A DNA stretch of 64,000 bases. It comes from Bretschneidera sinensis. Taxonomy: Eukaryota > Streptophyta > Magnoliopsida > Brassicales > Akaniaceae. Position 1 is the stretch's first letter. The number at the start of each line of letters is the position of its first letter. The notes under the pieces were generated by a model, which ran no database searches, was not told the origin of the DNA, and was given only the letters and a program-made list of their open reading frames with translations. A program made the translations under genes and the position numbers. Positions 25,012-38,471 of this stretch are shown one piece after another. The DNA lies in NCBI GenBank assembly GCA_023935145.1, contig CM043700.1:23643501-23707500 (forward strand). The letters are read 5' to 3'.

Positions 25012-25976
25012 CACTCTTCCTATGTTCTGTCTCTATAACTTAACAGCAAAGCAAATGAAACTGAAAGCTTTTATGATATTCTAAATGACAATTAAATGCT
25101 TGGGGAGGAAGGGGTAACAGAGATCTTATGCCTGAATTGAGCATTAAATTGAATTTTGTAACTCTTAAAAGCATTTAAGAAGTGATTTTTGATGGGCAGA
25201 ATGGCAGAATTATTATGGCTGCATTCGTTCTTTTGAAGAATAAAAATTTAGATTTAGCAATTTTTTTAGTAAAACATTGGATTTAATTTCTAACCTACCC
25301 ATATTTCCTACCAGATCAGCAACTAACTTTTATTGTCACTTATCCATATGAAATGTACTGTCATGAGGATTCGACCTCATAATCTCAAAGACAACCGAAT
25401 ACTTTTGACTTGATAGATATCAAAGTAGTCTTTTATTGCAATTAAAATGACATCAAATAGTGGGTTCTAGCCGATGTTATTTGGAGTATGTGTATTGGAC
25501 ATGTATGCGTGTCCGAGTGTCAGGCTCGTTTTTTTTTGTAAGTTTTTGTATATATTTTTTTTAAAGTTGAAATGTTCAAGTGTCATATCTTTATCTGAGT
25601 GTCGAATGTCCAACACGAGTATGATGTAGTAAATTAAAGAGTTCATACAACATAGATCCTAGCTGACTTACTTAGTAAAGTTACTTGTTATCGCAAAAAA
25701 GACTTAAAAATTAAGATCGAATCCCGTTAACACTAGATATTGAGGAATAAATGATGAAAAGAGTTACTAGTCATAGTAAAAGAGAGTTACTTCCTTTGCA
25801 TAGCCCATTAGCCCAATGTACTTCCATTGAAAAAAAAATGGAGCTCAATCTTTATTCACATATCTCCAAAAATATGTGGGGTAAGTAATTCATTATTTGC
25901 ATCAGCAATCTTTCCATATGCATTTTCTTCATTTCAATGCACAACTAAGTAGTTCTGGAAGAGCAAAATAAAAAAT

Positions 25977-26067
25977 CCGATCTGGCGGATTCGAACCAGC
26001 GACCTAAGAATTATCTTTTGGAATTCCCTACTACAGTCCTCCGCTCTGCCAACTGAGCTAAGAGCGG
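25977..26067 (-). tRNA. tRNA-Tyr (GUA) with intron, copy C
   Basis: This is the best preserved of the three. It has all arms, the GUA anticodon, an intron of about 19 nt after position 37, and a TTCGAAT T loop. There is one acceptor mismatch (position 4, C against T) and one T-stem mismatch (position 50, C against C). An anticodon-stem pair has become G-T. It may be a low-efficiency gene or a young pseudogene. A covariance-model score would decide. Confidence 0.72.
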
Positions 26068-26445
26068 TTATTGACCAGTAATCATATGACTCTATATATT
26101 ATGTAGGTACAGAGATGATATAAATACTATTCGTTTAAAGTAAAAATTTTTAAAAAATCAAACCATTTAAGGTCTAAAGGAAATTGCATTTTTCTGGATG
26201 TAAAATCTATGGGGGAATCTGTGGTTTCTATACAATACCCCGGAGTTTGTTTCATAAGGGTTTTTTGAGTGGTAAGTAAAGAAAAAGAAAAGAATGGTTA
26301 ATTAAAAATTATGTTTGGGAGGTTTTTTTAAAAAGTTTTGGGGGTTTCTCTATTACACTCTAAAATCTCCGACTAATCAATTTTTGAACACCCTAAGTTG
26401 AGAGGTTAGTAGGTTTTCATCAGAAATAAGCTCGAAAACAAAAAA

Positions 26446-27287
26446 GGGTAAGCTATACCAACATCCCCAAAGTTTGATTATAATTACAACATCATTTCAA
26501 GTTATCAAAAAATATCATTTTCAAGATGTGATCATCTGTAAGAAAATTGATGTGATTATTAGTGTAGTGCATACTTCAAATAATATATTTAAATTGTAAA
26601 GTTATCTTATTAAATTTTTTTATTTAAATGAGCTATATCTATACGTGTACTACACCAACAACTACACTAATTTTACTATAGATGATTTCCTTCCGAATCT
26701 TTACATGAATATTGTAACTACATTCAAAATGGTAAACAAGCATAAAAAATAATTAACAGAACAATTATTTTGACATAAATACAAACACGTGAGAAACACG
26801 TAATGCCCAAAATGTTCTTATAGCATCCGTTGTTACCGAGTATAATACCCGTTAATTTTCCATTTAAGTTATAAAAATATGCAACAACACAACTCCCTTT
26901 CAACCCATTAATGCCGATATAAGAAAAGATTTACTTACTAATCTATAAGAGAAATCAATTCAAAGTAACAATTTTCGATGAACGGTGTTATTAAGCAAAA
27001 ACTCTTACATGATTTTCAAGATTTTGTTGCTCTAACCTTGTATAAAATGAAATCCTTGTAAGAAGGAAGAAGTGAATAGAGGCTTATGAGAGAAAGGATT
27101 TTATTTTTTTCCAAACATGTTTTGCTCGTGTGACAAACGTGTCGCGTTTATTGGTAATTTTGTTTTTTTTAAATATCTTTTTGTTAACGGTTTTAAACAA
27201 CAAGATGTAATTGTTTTTTAAAAAAAAAAATTGAGATGATGTTGTAGTTATGGTCAAATTTTAAGGACGGGGTTGTTATTTAACCAA
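26446..27287. mobile_element. Candidate non-autonomous TIR transposon, about 840 bp
   Basis: The left arm (26446-26500, starting gggtaagctataccaacatcccc) and right arm (27233-27287, ending ggttgttatttaacc) are inverted repeats of about 55 bp with roughly two thirds of positions matching by eye. Block A has the left arm at 7092-7147 but lacks the right. Block B is cut inside the right arm at its junction. No coding frame lies between. A-rich flanks make the target duplication ambiguous. A Mutator-like MITE is the likely class. Confidence 0.42.
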
Positions 27288-27820
27288 AAGAAAAATACTA
27301 CACTACTAAACTAGAGGAGAAATTTAAATTTAAATTACTTGATATTATATTCTTTTGTGACTATTATAAAATATGATTTGAAATTATATCATGTTCCAAT
27401 TTGTTTTTGGATTTTCTATTAATTACATGTTGCTTCTAGAATGACATATGGTTGAAATAAACATTAAAATTACATGATTGAGTCAAAAGAAAAGGAAAAA
27501 AGAAAAATGTTTTAATATATGATAAATTCATAATTAGATTGTCGGCTCTTACACTATTTATAACACCACCAACAAATTCAAATCTTTGATTGAGAAAGAG
27601 AAAGAAAAGAGTTCAGTCTGTGCAAATAAGAAAGAGACAGGGCAAAACCTACTAGAAAATCATATGGAAAATTTATTACACATCTCTTCAGACACTGCTA
27701 GATATCATTTCACATTTCTTATTCCTGTTTGCTTAGCCAAACTACTTTCTTAATCTAATACAAAATAAGATTAATCAAAGCCAGATTAATTAGTGCCTTA
27801 AACAAACAAACAAACAATCT

Positions 27821-29509
<1,689 letters not shown>

Positions 29510-29818
29510 ATGAGCTAGGGCCAGTGTATCACACGGCGACGTGTACTTTAGGTAATCATAACGTCACGTTTGGGATATGAGAAATATTTGTATTTTCAAA
29601 ATAGTTTTAAACATATTATATTTATAACCCAAAAGTAAAAGTTTTTGCAAACATTTTAAACTCATGTTCAAGTTTTGAGAACCTGTCAAATAGATATTTT
29701 GAATTCTAATGTTTTTAAGATTTGATTGAATTGATTCCGCTAAAAATAATAACAAGGGTCTGATTTTGTAGTAACATACGGCATTAGATTACTTAGGTGC
29801 AAAACAAAATTTTTGAAT

Positions 29819-29929
29819 CGGATGAAAATTTGGTTGGTAATTTTTAAAAACTTCACTAATAACGTTAGTGTATACTTAAATAATATTATCAGTGAAATTT
29901 TTAAAAATTATCAATAAAATTTTCATCCG
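29819..29929. mobile_element. Fold-back (MITE-like) inverted repeat, about 111 bp
   Basis: The left arm CGGATGAAAATTTGG..AATTTTTAAAAACTTCACT is mirrored by AGTGAAATTTTTAAAAATTAT..AAATTTTCATCCG around a short loop near 29870. Such a stem over most of its length is typical of a small stem-loop MITE. No target duplication could be fixed. Confidence 0.5.
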
Positions 29930-30013
29930 ACGCAAAAAAAAAAATTCTGACAAAGCACGTTATAGATTTATCATTTTGACCAATTTTTTGGGAAATCTTG
30001 GTACATAAACCCA

Positions 30014-30205
30014 ATCAAATTTGGCTTGGTCTAATTCCAAGTCAATTAACACTACTCTTATAATTTCCTTCTTAGTAAAACAAAACGGCTACGTTTTATC
30101 GAGTATTTCATAAACTTCAAGTCAAATTTGGCTCCGTCTGATTCCAAGTCAATTAACACTACTCTTATAATTTCTTTCTTAGTAAAACAAAACGGGTACG
30201 TTTAC
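30014..30205. repeat. Tandem duplication, about 107-bp unit
   Basis: 'tcaaatttggct..gtct' to 'aaaacaaaacggctacgttt' recurs 107 bp downstream with a few substitutions. The second copy is incomplete at its right end. Confidence 0.8.
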
Positions 30206-31572
30206 AAAGTATGTAAAAATAAAAATAAAAGTGTGAATTTACAATTCTAAGCAATGAAGGTGTTCATGGGACCTGTTCTTGATCAATGGATTGATTAAGA
30301 TGAATTGAATCAATTAATTTATATATAAAGTGGAAGCCATGAAAAGAAGCAAAGGAAAAGCGTGTTAATTGATAAACAAAGAGTGAAGTTAGCATCATCT
30401 GTCTTATAGTAGCAATAGAAGGTAAGGACTTGATCATGGGCACAAGATACCATGCCCGTAAAAAAATGTCAATATCAAATAATACCACAGCACTCTTGGC
30501 TAATGCCATGTAGACAATTGTCATATGATTACTAGCTTACATTTCTATATATATATTTTAAAATGATTTGTGTACTCTAAAAAATTATTTGAAAAATTGA
30601 GTAGTAATTGTTTGAAATTTTGAATAGTAATTATTGTTTAAATTTTTATAACGTCTGTTTTAAGTGTTTTAAACAGATGTATGAATAATACTGTTAGAGG
30701 TGGATTCGAATCGAATCGAATCGAATCCGAATACTAAGATATATTTGAGTTCGAATCTATAAACTAATTGTTGGATCAAGTGTTCGCATTAATTGTCTTG
30801 TGACAAAAGCTTAGATTGAGGTTAAATCACAATCGAAACGTAACGTTCGTATTATTATGTGATCTAAATGATTTGAGTTACATCTTAAGTATCTCAAATC
30901 TCAAATTAAAATCAAATCACAATCGAAATATTGCTTTAGACTATCAGTTATAACTTTTTTTTTATTTTTGGTCTGCATAAAAATACGGTTATAACTATTT
31001 TTTTTTTTTTTTTGGTCCGCATTAAAAGACATCCTGAATATTGACAGTGATAGATCTAAAACAGATTTTACAGTAATATTTTGTTAACCTAGCTACCCTT
31101 GATAATTAAATACTGTGTTAAAGTAGTAGTAGCTAGTGATTGGTGAGTTATGCCTAACGTCAATCTTATGTAATGTATTATACACTCTCCTGTTTTTCTA
31201 TTATTATTTTCTTTCAGATGACTAAATAAAGCATAATTATTAGGTAAAAGGATTTTTTTTTTTGGTTGCTGAGGGGGACTAAAAAGAAAACAGAAAAAGA
31301 AGAAGAGAAAATAAAAATAATAAAGACGTAAATCAGAGAATTCACCCTTGGAACAAAAGTTAAAACGTGGGAATTAACCAGAACTCAAAAAAATGGAAAA
31401 TTATGTACTCTACTGTTTGTTTCTCATTCAAACGTGAATCAGGCTGCAGTACACTGTTATAAGCACTACTCAACTTGATTAGTGTGTGTTTCACATTGTG
31501 CCATGCACAGGACTTAATAAAAATAAAAATAAAAACATATATTAATTTTCCATTTAGTCAATGAATTAGTTG

Positions 31573-31770
31573 ATTTTTCCTTTTTATGGTGTTTGGCGTG
31601 GGACTGTGGGAGGGGTTAATAGAAGGGGTGTTACTGCTAAGCTTTGGGCTTTGCGCTTGACCCGTGAGCTTACTGTTCCTTGTTTACATGTTGAGCTTAA
31701 TGCATTGGCTGTCGTTGAAGACATGACAGATAACCATCCACGTAATCCCAATATTCTTGACTTGCCAAGA
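31573..31770 (+). pseudogene. LINE RNase H domain fragment
   Basis: The plus-strand peptide contains GVTAKLWALR and CLHVELNALAVVEDM, which match the pattern of the RNase H (RVT_3) domain at the C-terminus of plant L1-type LINEs and related retro-ORFs, with internal deletions. There is no flanking RT. It is a small relic. Confidence 0.5.
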
Positions 31771-34453
31771 AAGAGGGGACGGGTGTTTTGGTTTTCATGT
31801 TTTGAGTCCCCTTCCTTTTGATTATCTTGTATTCTTGCTTTTGGCAGGAAAGGAATCAATTCTTCTAGAACGGTAACTTTTTAATTTCTATGTCATTCAT
31901 TCGATTTCCATCCTAAAAAAGAAAGAAAAGAAAAGTAGTTTCCTGAGATGACAATGGAGTGTATTTGAAGACAAAAAAAGTTTTTTTTTTTTTTTTTGTT
32001 CTTATTTGCAATTTTTTTTTTTTATTTCTGTTGAAGATTTCATTTTTTTTTTGTCATTATCTTTATTGAAAATTTTCGAAGATCTCAATTTTCATCTTTT
32101 TTTCTATCTTTTTTATGTTTTCAAAACCCAAATCGATCAAGATAGAAACAAAAAAAAACTTATTATGTTTTGCGATACTTATAAATATAAACAAGAAAGT
32201 TGTGCGATTGTAACTGATCAAATGAGTAATGAAACTTCATTTTTACTTTAAATAGAAATCTTCATCATCCTTTCCACGGGGATAAAGTCTCATTCTCAAC
32301 GGATCGAAAGATTCCGAAACTTTGTTGAAGTTGAATATTTTTACCATCCCTACCATTAAATAATTTACAGATTCTTTTTTTCTTTCCATGATGAAAATAT
32401 ATTGAACAGTAAAAATAATTTACAGATTCTTTTTTTCTTTCCATGATGAAAATATATTGAACAGTAATATAGATTTTCTGTATGTGTTTCACATTGTTTT
32501 TTGGATTAAAAAATGGAAATATACGACCAAGTATTAAGTTGATTTTCTTTCTTCTTTTCTTGGTGAGTGGAGGAAGTGGGAATATGAACATCTTTAATTG
32601 GCAGTTCGCCATACAACACTACTGTAGCATATGCACTTTGTTAGTCCAGTCAAAGCAGGGACCAGATAAACAGCGCCGCTTAATGCGCAACAATTACTGA
32701 AACAGCGCCATTGCGTAATTCGTCAATTACTGCCAATAAGATGGGAGTCGCCCATTCAAATTGGAGATTACTAAATCAACAAACAAAATTCTTTTGGTTC
32801 ATGAGCCATACAACAAAAGGTCTCTTTCATTTTTTATCAATGTAAGTGAAATTTTAATTATTGATTTTTTTTACTATTGATAAATGAATTTATTAATTAA
32901 ATTGATTACACTCACAGTAATTTTAAATTTTTATAAATTAAGCTTTATCGACAAATTAGTAAATTTGAATGTTAAAAAAATCAAACTCAACTCAAAAATC
33001 ACCTACCCTAACGCGAAATCCGTGTGAAATGGTTGTGTAATGCACCAATATCCCATTTGGCAGTCACAAAATCCTTTGCACCTTCGCTTTCGTGCACCAC
33101 TTTACAGTTCCCCAACTGGTCAATCCTTTAAACAAAATTAGATCTTACATATCCATGGAAGTCTAATATTTCGGTGTATTGTCATACTTCAACCACCACG
33201 TTATGAGTATTTGGTATCCTAGTTTGGCTGGCGAAATGATTTTTCAAATAATTTTGATAAAACAGTTACAAAGTTAAAATCATTGTATTTAATAAAATAA
33301 CCGTGAAAACAGATATTTGGATACAAATTATATATATATATATTTTTTAAAAATTATTTTTTTTAAATATTATATAACTTAATTCTGTTTATAGAAACTT
33401 TTTCATAAACTATTCTGAACCGAATCTTACAAGAACAGGGAAGCCTTCAATACCAATTTAAACTATGACCACTAGTTCAGATGACATGAACCATTAATTT
33501 TTTCTTCTTCTTAGGAATATAGATGAACCATTAACAATATTAGATTCCATTCCAATAGCAATATTCCAAAGGACTGCCATGTAAGATCACACTGAATTCA
33601 TCATCCTGCACTTAATTGGAATCTTTCATATCTTAAAATATTTAGATTAGGTTACTACTAAGAATACAACAAACTAATAACTACTCAAGAGGTTTTTGTT
33701 CCTTGTCTTCTTCTTATGATAATCTAAAATAATGATTTGCAATTTTTTTTATAAGTCATGGAATCCCAACTAATAAACTGAATGTATATATAAAGCAATG
33801 GCTGCTCCCACTTATAAATAGAAAAATACTGTTGGTGGGTTATTTTGTATCCAACACTCGGAAGACAAATGGACCAACGGAAACACAACACTTGTCAACA
33901 TCAAACCAATAATTGCAAGAGTATCATAGTAGGATACTTCGCATGATCACATCAGGAAACTCTTCAAAATTATTGGATCGAAGGATGAAATATGAGGCAC
34001 ATTATTTGAGTCTGTAAAACATCAATGATGCTTCCAAGATACAACTTAGGTTTTGACATTCACTGTACTTGATATTGATTCTTATAGGCCATTTGGTGAT
34101 GTACTCTAGGAGGGTTACTATCTTAGAATATTGTGCATATAATGCGTGATCTCTCACCCAATGTTACGTGTCCTAAGACACTGTGCTGGTTATATATTCT
34201 TATTATTCCCAAATTGGTACACTTTTCCTCATTTGCTCATATTGGGGTTTGAGTTATTTTAGCTTCTATATTGAGTATTGATAGCGTGAGAGCAACTGCC
34301 ATTATGTCATAGTATCTTAGAATTGCTCCCTTCCCTTTCATCCTTCATCTTCAAAATGATTTCTTATTGCTTTGTGTATTAGCACTTCTCATATCCTCGT
34401 AAGAACAGAAATTTACACTCCAATTTAAAAATCAAAACCGAATGGTACACAAA

Positions 34454-34499
<46 letters not shown>

Positions 34500-34735
34500 T
34501 TTTAGCTTTTATATTGAGTATTGATAGCGTGAGAGCAACCGTCATTATGTCATAGTATCTTGGAATTGCTCCCTTTCCCTTTCATCTTTCATCTTCAAAA
34601 TGATTCCATATTGCTTTGCGTACGTTAGCACTTCTCATATCCTACTAAGAACAAATACAAATCAAAAGTTGTTCATCAGAGAAATTTACACTCCAATTTA
34701 AAAATCAAAACCGAATGATACACAATACATAAAAG

Positions 34736-34783
<48 letters not shown>

Positions 34784-35181
34784 TATTAGATAAGACCATA
34801 CGAACATGATAAGTAGTTAGCCTTGTCTGTAGACCTTTTTTTTTTCATTGAATATGTACTTGAAGCATGTGCAGACTAATAAAGCTAACTAAATAACATA
34901 TATTGTTACAATAGAAATCTATATCGAAAGATCTCTTATCTACTTACTTTTTAAATGATTTTAGCTTTTAAGAAATAAAAATTAATTTAAATATTCGTAA
35001 AGAAACATTTTTTTATAAAAAAAAAAACAAAAATTAAGTTCAGCGTCTCAAAAGAACCGGCTTTTGAAAATGAAAATAAAAAAATGAAATTTATGTTAAA
35101 ATTTACTTTTGAAATTGTTTTAACACACCTTATATTAATCGCTAAACAACTTTTTGATTAACAATTATTTCATGGGGTTCG
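31771..35181. other. Gene-free AT-rich region
   Basis: No coding frame stands out. It holds T-rich tracts at 31980-32030, a 55-bp tandem duplication (32361-32415 and 32416-32470), and a large tandem duplication with (TA)n tracts at 34256-34785. The remainder shows nothing recognisable. Confidence 0.55.
34256..34785. repeat. Tandem duplication (about 250 bp) with (TA)n microsatellites
   Basis: Unit 1 (34256-34498) and unit 2 (34499-34785) both begin 'tttagctt(c/t)tatattgag' and both end in long (TA)n tracts of about 40 bp (34457-34497 and 34738-34779). Unit 2 has an extra segment of about 30 bp near 34655. Confidence 0.85.
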
Positions 35182-36131
35182 AGCTGAAGTGTTGTCATCT
35201 TTGATCAGGCTAAAGGAACAAACAAATTTGATTCACAAGGTTCGAGCTAGTCGTAATAGGCATGTAGTGTCAAATTTATTCCTATTATGTGCTGAAGTGT
35301 TGTCATCTTTGATCATGCAAAAAGAACAAGCAAATTTGATTCATAGGGTTTGAGCTAGTCGTAACAGGCCTGCAGTGTCACATTTATTATTTTTTGTGTG
35401 CAGATGATAGCTTATTTTTCTGTAGGCCACTTTGGGTGAGTGTGACGAATTATCTGATGTGTTGACTTTATATGAACAAAGTTCGGGGCAAGTTATAAAT
35501 TTTGATAAATTCATTGTTTGTTTTAGCTTTAACTGTTTGGACGAAGTAGCAGAGAGTATCGTAGATAATTTGCAGGTTCAATGGGTGGGCTACCATGAGA
35601 AATATTTGGGGTTATCAACAATGGTGGGTCGATCTAAAAATATGGCATTCAAATCTTTAAAAGATCGGGTACGGGAAAGATTCAGGGCTGGAAGGAGAAG
35701 CTTTTATCAAGAGCAGGGAAGGAAATCCTTATTAAAGCTGTAGCTCAAGCTGTTCCGACCTACACAATGAGTTGCTTTAAGCTATCATTATCTTTATGTG
35801 ATGAGTTGGGAGCTATGATGAGTCGGTTTTCGTGAAGGGCAATAGTCAAAGAAGAGAAAGATTCACTTGGTCAGTTGGGATCTAATATGTAAGCCTAAAT
35901 TGAGTGGGTGATTGGGGTTTTGTAATTTACATACTTTTAACTTAGCCCTTCTCGCTAAATAAGGTTGGAGTCTGATTGAAAGCAAAATATTTTTCGAATT
36001 GTGACTTTCTTCAAGCCCTTCTTAGCAGTGCGCCTTCTTACACTTGGAGAAGTATTTAGGAAAACATGTCAGTCCTCATACAAGGTTTGTGGTGGTGAGT
36101 AGGGACTGGGGAAAATATCAAGGTACGGAGT
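35182..36131 (+). pseudogene. L1-type LINE reverse-transcriptase fragment
   Basis: The plus strand encodes LINE RT landmarks in order: LCAEVLSSLI near 35290, ADDSLFF with the catalytic Asp pair at 35403-35408, YLGLSTMVGRSKN near 35607, then AGKE-LIKAVAQAVPTYTMSCFKL near 35720-35785 and GENIKVRS at the right end. Many stops and frame changes are present. A 108-bp unit is tandemly duplicated (35182-35289 and 35290-35397). At 36131 the LINE is cut by the Tat-like gypsy element, so the LINE is the oldest layer of the nest. Confidence 0.8.
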
Positions 36132-36886
36132 TGTTGATGCCAAAAATGTGTTTTACTGAGTTGGAGGCCGAGCTTCAGATGTATCTGTACAAGGAAAGAA
36201 AGGTGAACTAGGGAGTCGCCGAAGGGGGTGCCTCCGGGGATGCTCTGAAGCTTTAGTCAGAGTGATATAAGATGTATGCAGGGGACGAGTGCTCGCTTTT
36301 TAGGTTAAGAAAAGTCGGATCGTTTGGAATGCGCACTTGAGTCTCTTTATAGGGCTTTAGAGGCGGCATATTACCCAGGGCGGCGGTGATGTGACGCCCT
36401 AACTTGGTTGGGTAATGATGCCTAAGAGGCTCAACTAGGTGGCCAGGGGCTGGCCGCTTGGGCTTCGCCTTGCTGGCTTGATCAGGAGCCATCTATGTTT
36501 TAGGGCGGTTGGCGACTCGGAGTCCCAACTTAGTTGGGTAATGATGCCTAAGAGGCCCAGCTAGATGGCCAGAGGCCGTCCTCTTGGGCTTCGCATTGCT
36601 GGCTTGATCAAGAGTCGTTTATGTATTAAGGTGGTTGACGACCCGGAGTCCCAACTTGGTTGGGTAATGATGCCTAGGAGGCCCAACTAGGTGACCAGGG
36701 GCAGTCCGCTAGGGCTTCGCCTTACTGGCTTGATCAGGAGCCGTCTATGTTTTAGGGCGGTTGGCGACCTGGAGTCCTAACTTGGTTGGGCCTGCATCCT
36801 CTGTGTCTCGACCTATTGGCTCACCTTTGTAATGACCTATGTGTCGTCTCCTTATTGCTTGGGTGTTTTTAGCCATATTATAGCCA
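36132..36886 (-). repeat. Candidate 3' LTR of the Tat-like element
   Basis: The outer end is secure: TGTTGATGCC abuts the broken LINE at 36131/36132. A minus-strand TATAAAG (36345-36351) lies about 210 bp inside, as expected for U3/R. The inner end is proposed at 36886, where the minus strand reads a purine run AAAGAAGTGGGG followed by TGGC, as a polypurine tract followed by an LTR start would. The second LTR is not in the window to confirm this. Confidence 0.45.
36395..36800. repeat. 126-bp tandem repeat, about 3.2 units
   Basis: The phrase 'aactt(g/a)gttggg' occurs at 36401, 36527, 36653 and 36779, an exact 126-bp spacing. Units contain 'gatgcctaagaggc' and 'ggcttgatca(g/a)gag'. The array lies just upstream (element strand) of the LTR TATA box and so probably in U3. 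Confidence 0.92.
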
Positions 36887-36989
36887 CCCCACTTCTTTAA
36901 GTACATTTATGTGTTTAAAGAAGTAAGGCAGGGTACGGTTTCCGAAGAAGGGATAGGCAGCTTTCTTAGTTTTGGAGATGTCGAGCCAA

Positions 36990-38200
36990 GCACGCATGAA
37001 GCAATCCATATGCTCGGACCTTAGAGTTAGTGGGCCGAGGACACGAGAAAAAATCCACGTGCTTGGCCTTGGAGACATGAGTCTGAGCACAAGTAGAGCA
37101 ATCCATCTGCTCGGACCTTGGAGCTAGTAGACCGAGGACACGAGGAGCAATCCATGTGTTCGGCCTTGGAAACATGAGTCCGAGCACAAGTGGAGTAATC
37201 TATCTGCTCAGACCTTGGAGCTAGTGGGCCGATGACACGAGGAACAATTCACGTGTTCGGCCTTAGAGACATGAGTCCGAGCACAAGTGGAGCAATTTAT
37301 TTGCTCGGACCTTGGAGCTAGTGGACCGAGGACATGAAGAGCAATCCACATGTCGGCCTTGGAGACATGAATCAGAGCACAAGTGGAGCAATCCATCTGC
37401 TCAAACCTTAGAGCTAGTGGGTCGAGGACACGAGGAGCAATCCATGTGTCGGCCTTGGAGACATGGGTCCGAGCGCAAGTGGAGCAATCCATCTGCTCGG
37501 ACCTTAGAGATAGTGAGCCGAGGATACGAGGAGCAATCCACGTGTTTGACCTTGGAGAAATTAGTCTGAGCACAAGTGGAGCAATCTATCTGCTCAGACC
37601 TCGAAGCTAGTAGGCCGAGGACATGAAGAGCAATCCATGTGTTCAGTCTTGGAGACATGAGTCTGAGCACAAGTGGAGCAATCCATCTACTCAAACCTTG
37701 GAGCTAATGGGTTGAGGACACGATGGGCAATCCAAGCGTTCGGCCTTGGAGACATGAGTCTGAGCACAAGTGGAGCAATCCATCTGCTCAGACTTTGGAG
37801 CAAGTAGGCTGAGGATGCGAGAAGTAATCCACATGTTTGGCCTTGAAGACATGAGTTCGAGCACAAGTGGAGCAATCCATCTGCTCGGACCTTGGAGCTA
37901 GTGGGTCGAGGACACGAGGAGCAATCCACCTGTTTGGCCTTGGAGACATAAGTCTGAGCACAAGTAGAGCAACCCATCTACTTGGACCTTGGAGCTAGTG
38001 GGTCGAAGACATAAGGAGCAATCCACATGTTCGACCTTGGAGACATGAGTCTGACATAAGTGGAGCAATCCATCTGTTCGGACCTTAGAGTTAGTGGGTC
38101 GAGGACACGAGGAGCAATCCACATGTTCGGCCTTCGAGATATGAGTCCGAGCACAAGTAGAATAATCAATCTGCTTGGACCTTGGAGCTATTGGGGGTTT
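36990..38200. repeat. 97-bp minisatellite, about 13 units
   Basis: The phrase 'cc(t/g)tggagctagt' recurs at 37018, 37116, 37213, 37310, 37406, 37502, 37599, 37696, 37793, 37890, 37987, 38083 and 38180, a spacing of 96-98 bp. Each unit also contains 'gaggacacgaggagcaatcca' and 'gacatgagtc(c/t)gagcac'. Units differ by a few substitutions and single-base indels. The period is not a multiple of 3, so the Cys-rich frames seen on the minus strand are not proteins. Confidence 0.95.
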
Positions 38201-38462
38201 AATCCTTGAAAAATGGCGGTATGCATGACACGTGGTGTGAAAACATCTTCATTAAATGCGAGCAGCCATTTTTGCGAAAATGGTGGCCCTTGGAAATGAA
38301 TTTTTACTTTTAGGAAGCGAAAAGCCTCCTGGGGGAGTTGACTGGTGCCTGAGGGAATGAAACATTCCCTGAGGGAGCGTGAGAGTGGCATTGGGATCCT
38401 GAAGATTCGTCTCTTTTTCTGTGCTTGCATTAAATGCTCTCGTTGGATGTGTTTTTCCCTCC

Positions 38463-38471
38463 TATATAAAG
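38463..38471 (+). promoter_or_regulatory. TATA box for the antisense extra ORF
   Basis: The plus strand reads TATATAAAG in a compact promoter-like setting, followed by a pyrimidine-rich leader. It lies about 370 bp upstream of the ATG at 38841, on the opposite strand to gag-pol. This suggests the extra ORF has its own promoter. Confidence 0.45.

Larger units (their letters stand above)
22456..27240. repeat. Duplicated block C (BBE-like C, upstream DNA, tRNA-Tyr)
   Basis: This is the third block of the array. It is tandem to block B, with the boundary at 22455/22456, and matches block A from 23062 to about 27140. It carries the only intact gene of the A/B/C group. The downstream gene-free part 22456-23354 holds only the repeat also seen at 16940-17750. 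The upstream part 24966-27240 holds the promoter, the tRNA-Tyr and the inverted-repeat element. The stretch 27288-27820 has no recognised feature. Confidence 0.87.

Noticed and set aside
32006..32700. Short frames in the T-rich region 32.0-32.7 kb
   Set aside because: Composition is low-complexity, there is a 55-bp tandem duplication inside, and no domain or splice pattern supports a gene.
36966..38169. Cys-rich minus-strand frames (CSTCARTHVSKA-type) as a repetitive secreted protein
   Set aside because: The repeat period is 96-98 bp, not a multiple of three, so frames break every few units. The apparent protein is a by-product of the DNA repeat.
36990..38200. Regular repeats of about 97 bp resembling a CRISPR array
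   Set aside because: The whole 97-bp unit is repeated with no unique spacers, units diverge along their full length, and the context is a plant retrotransposon. It is a minisatellite.
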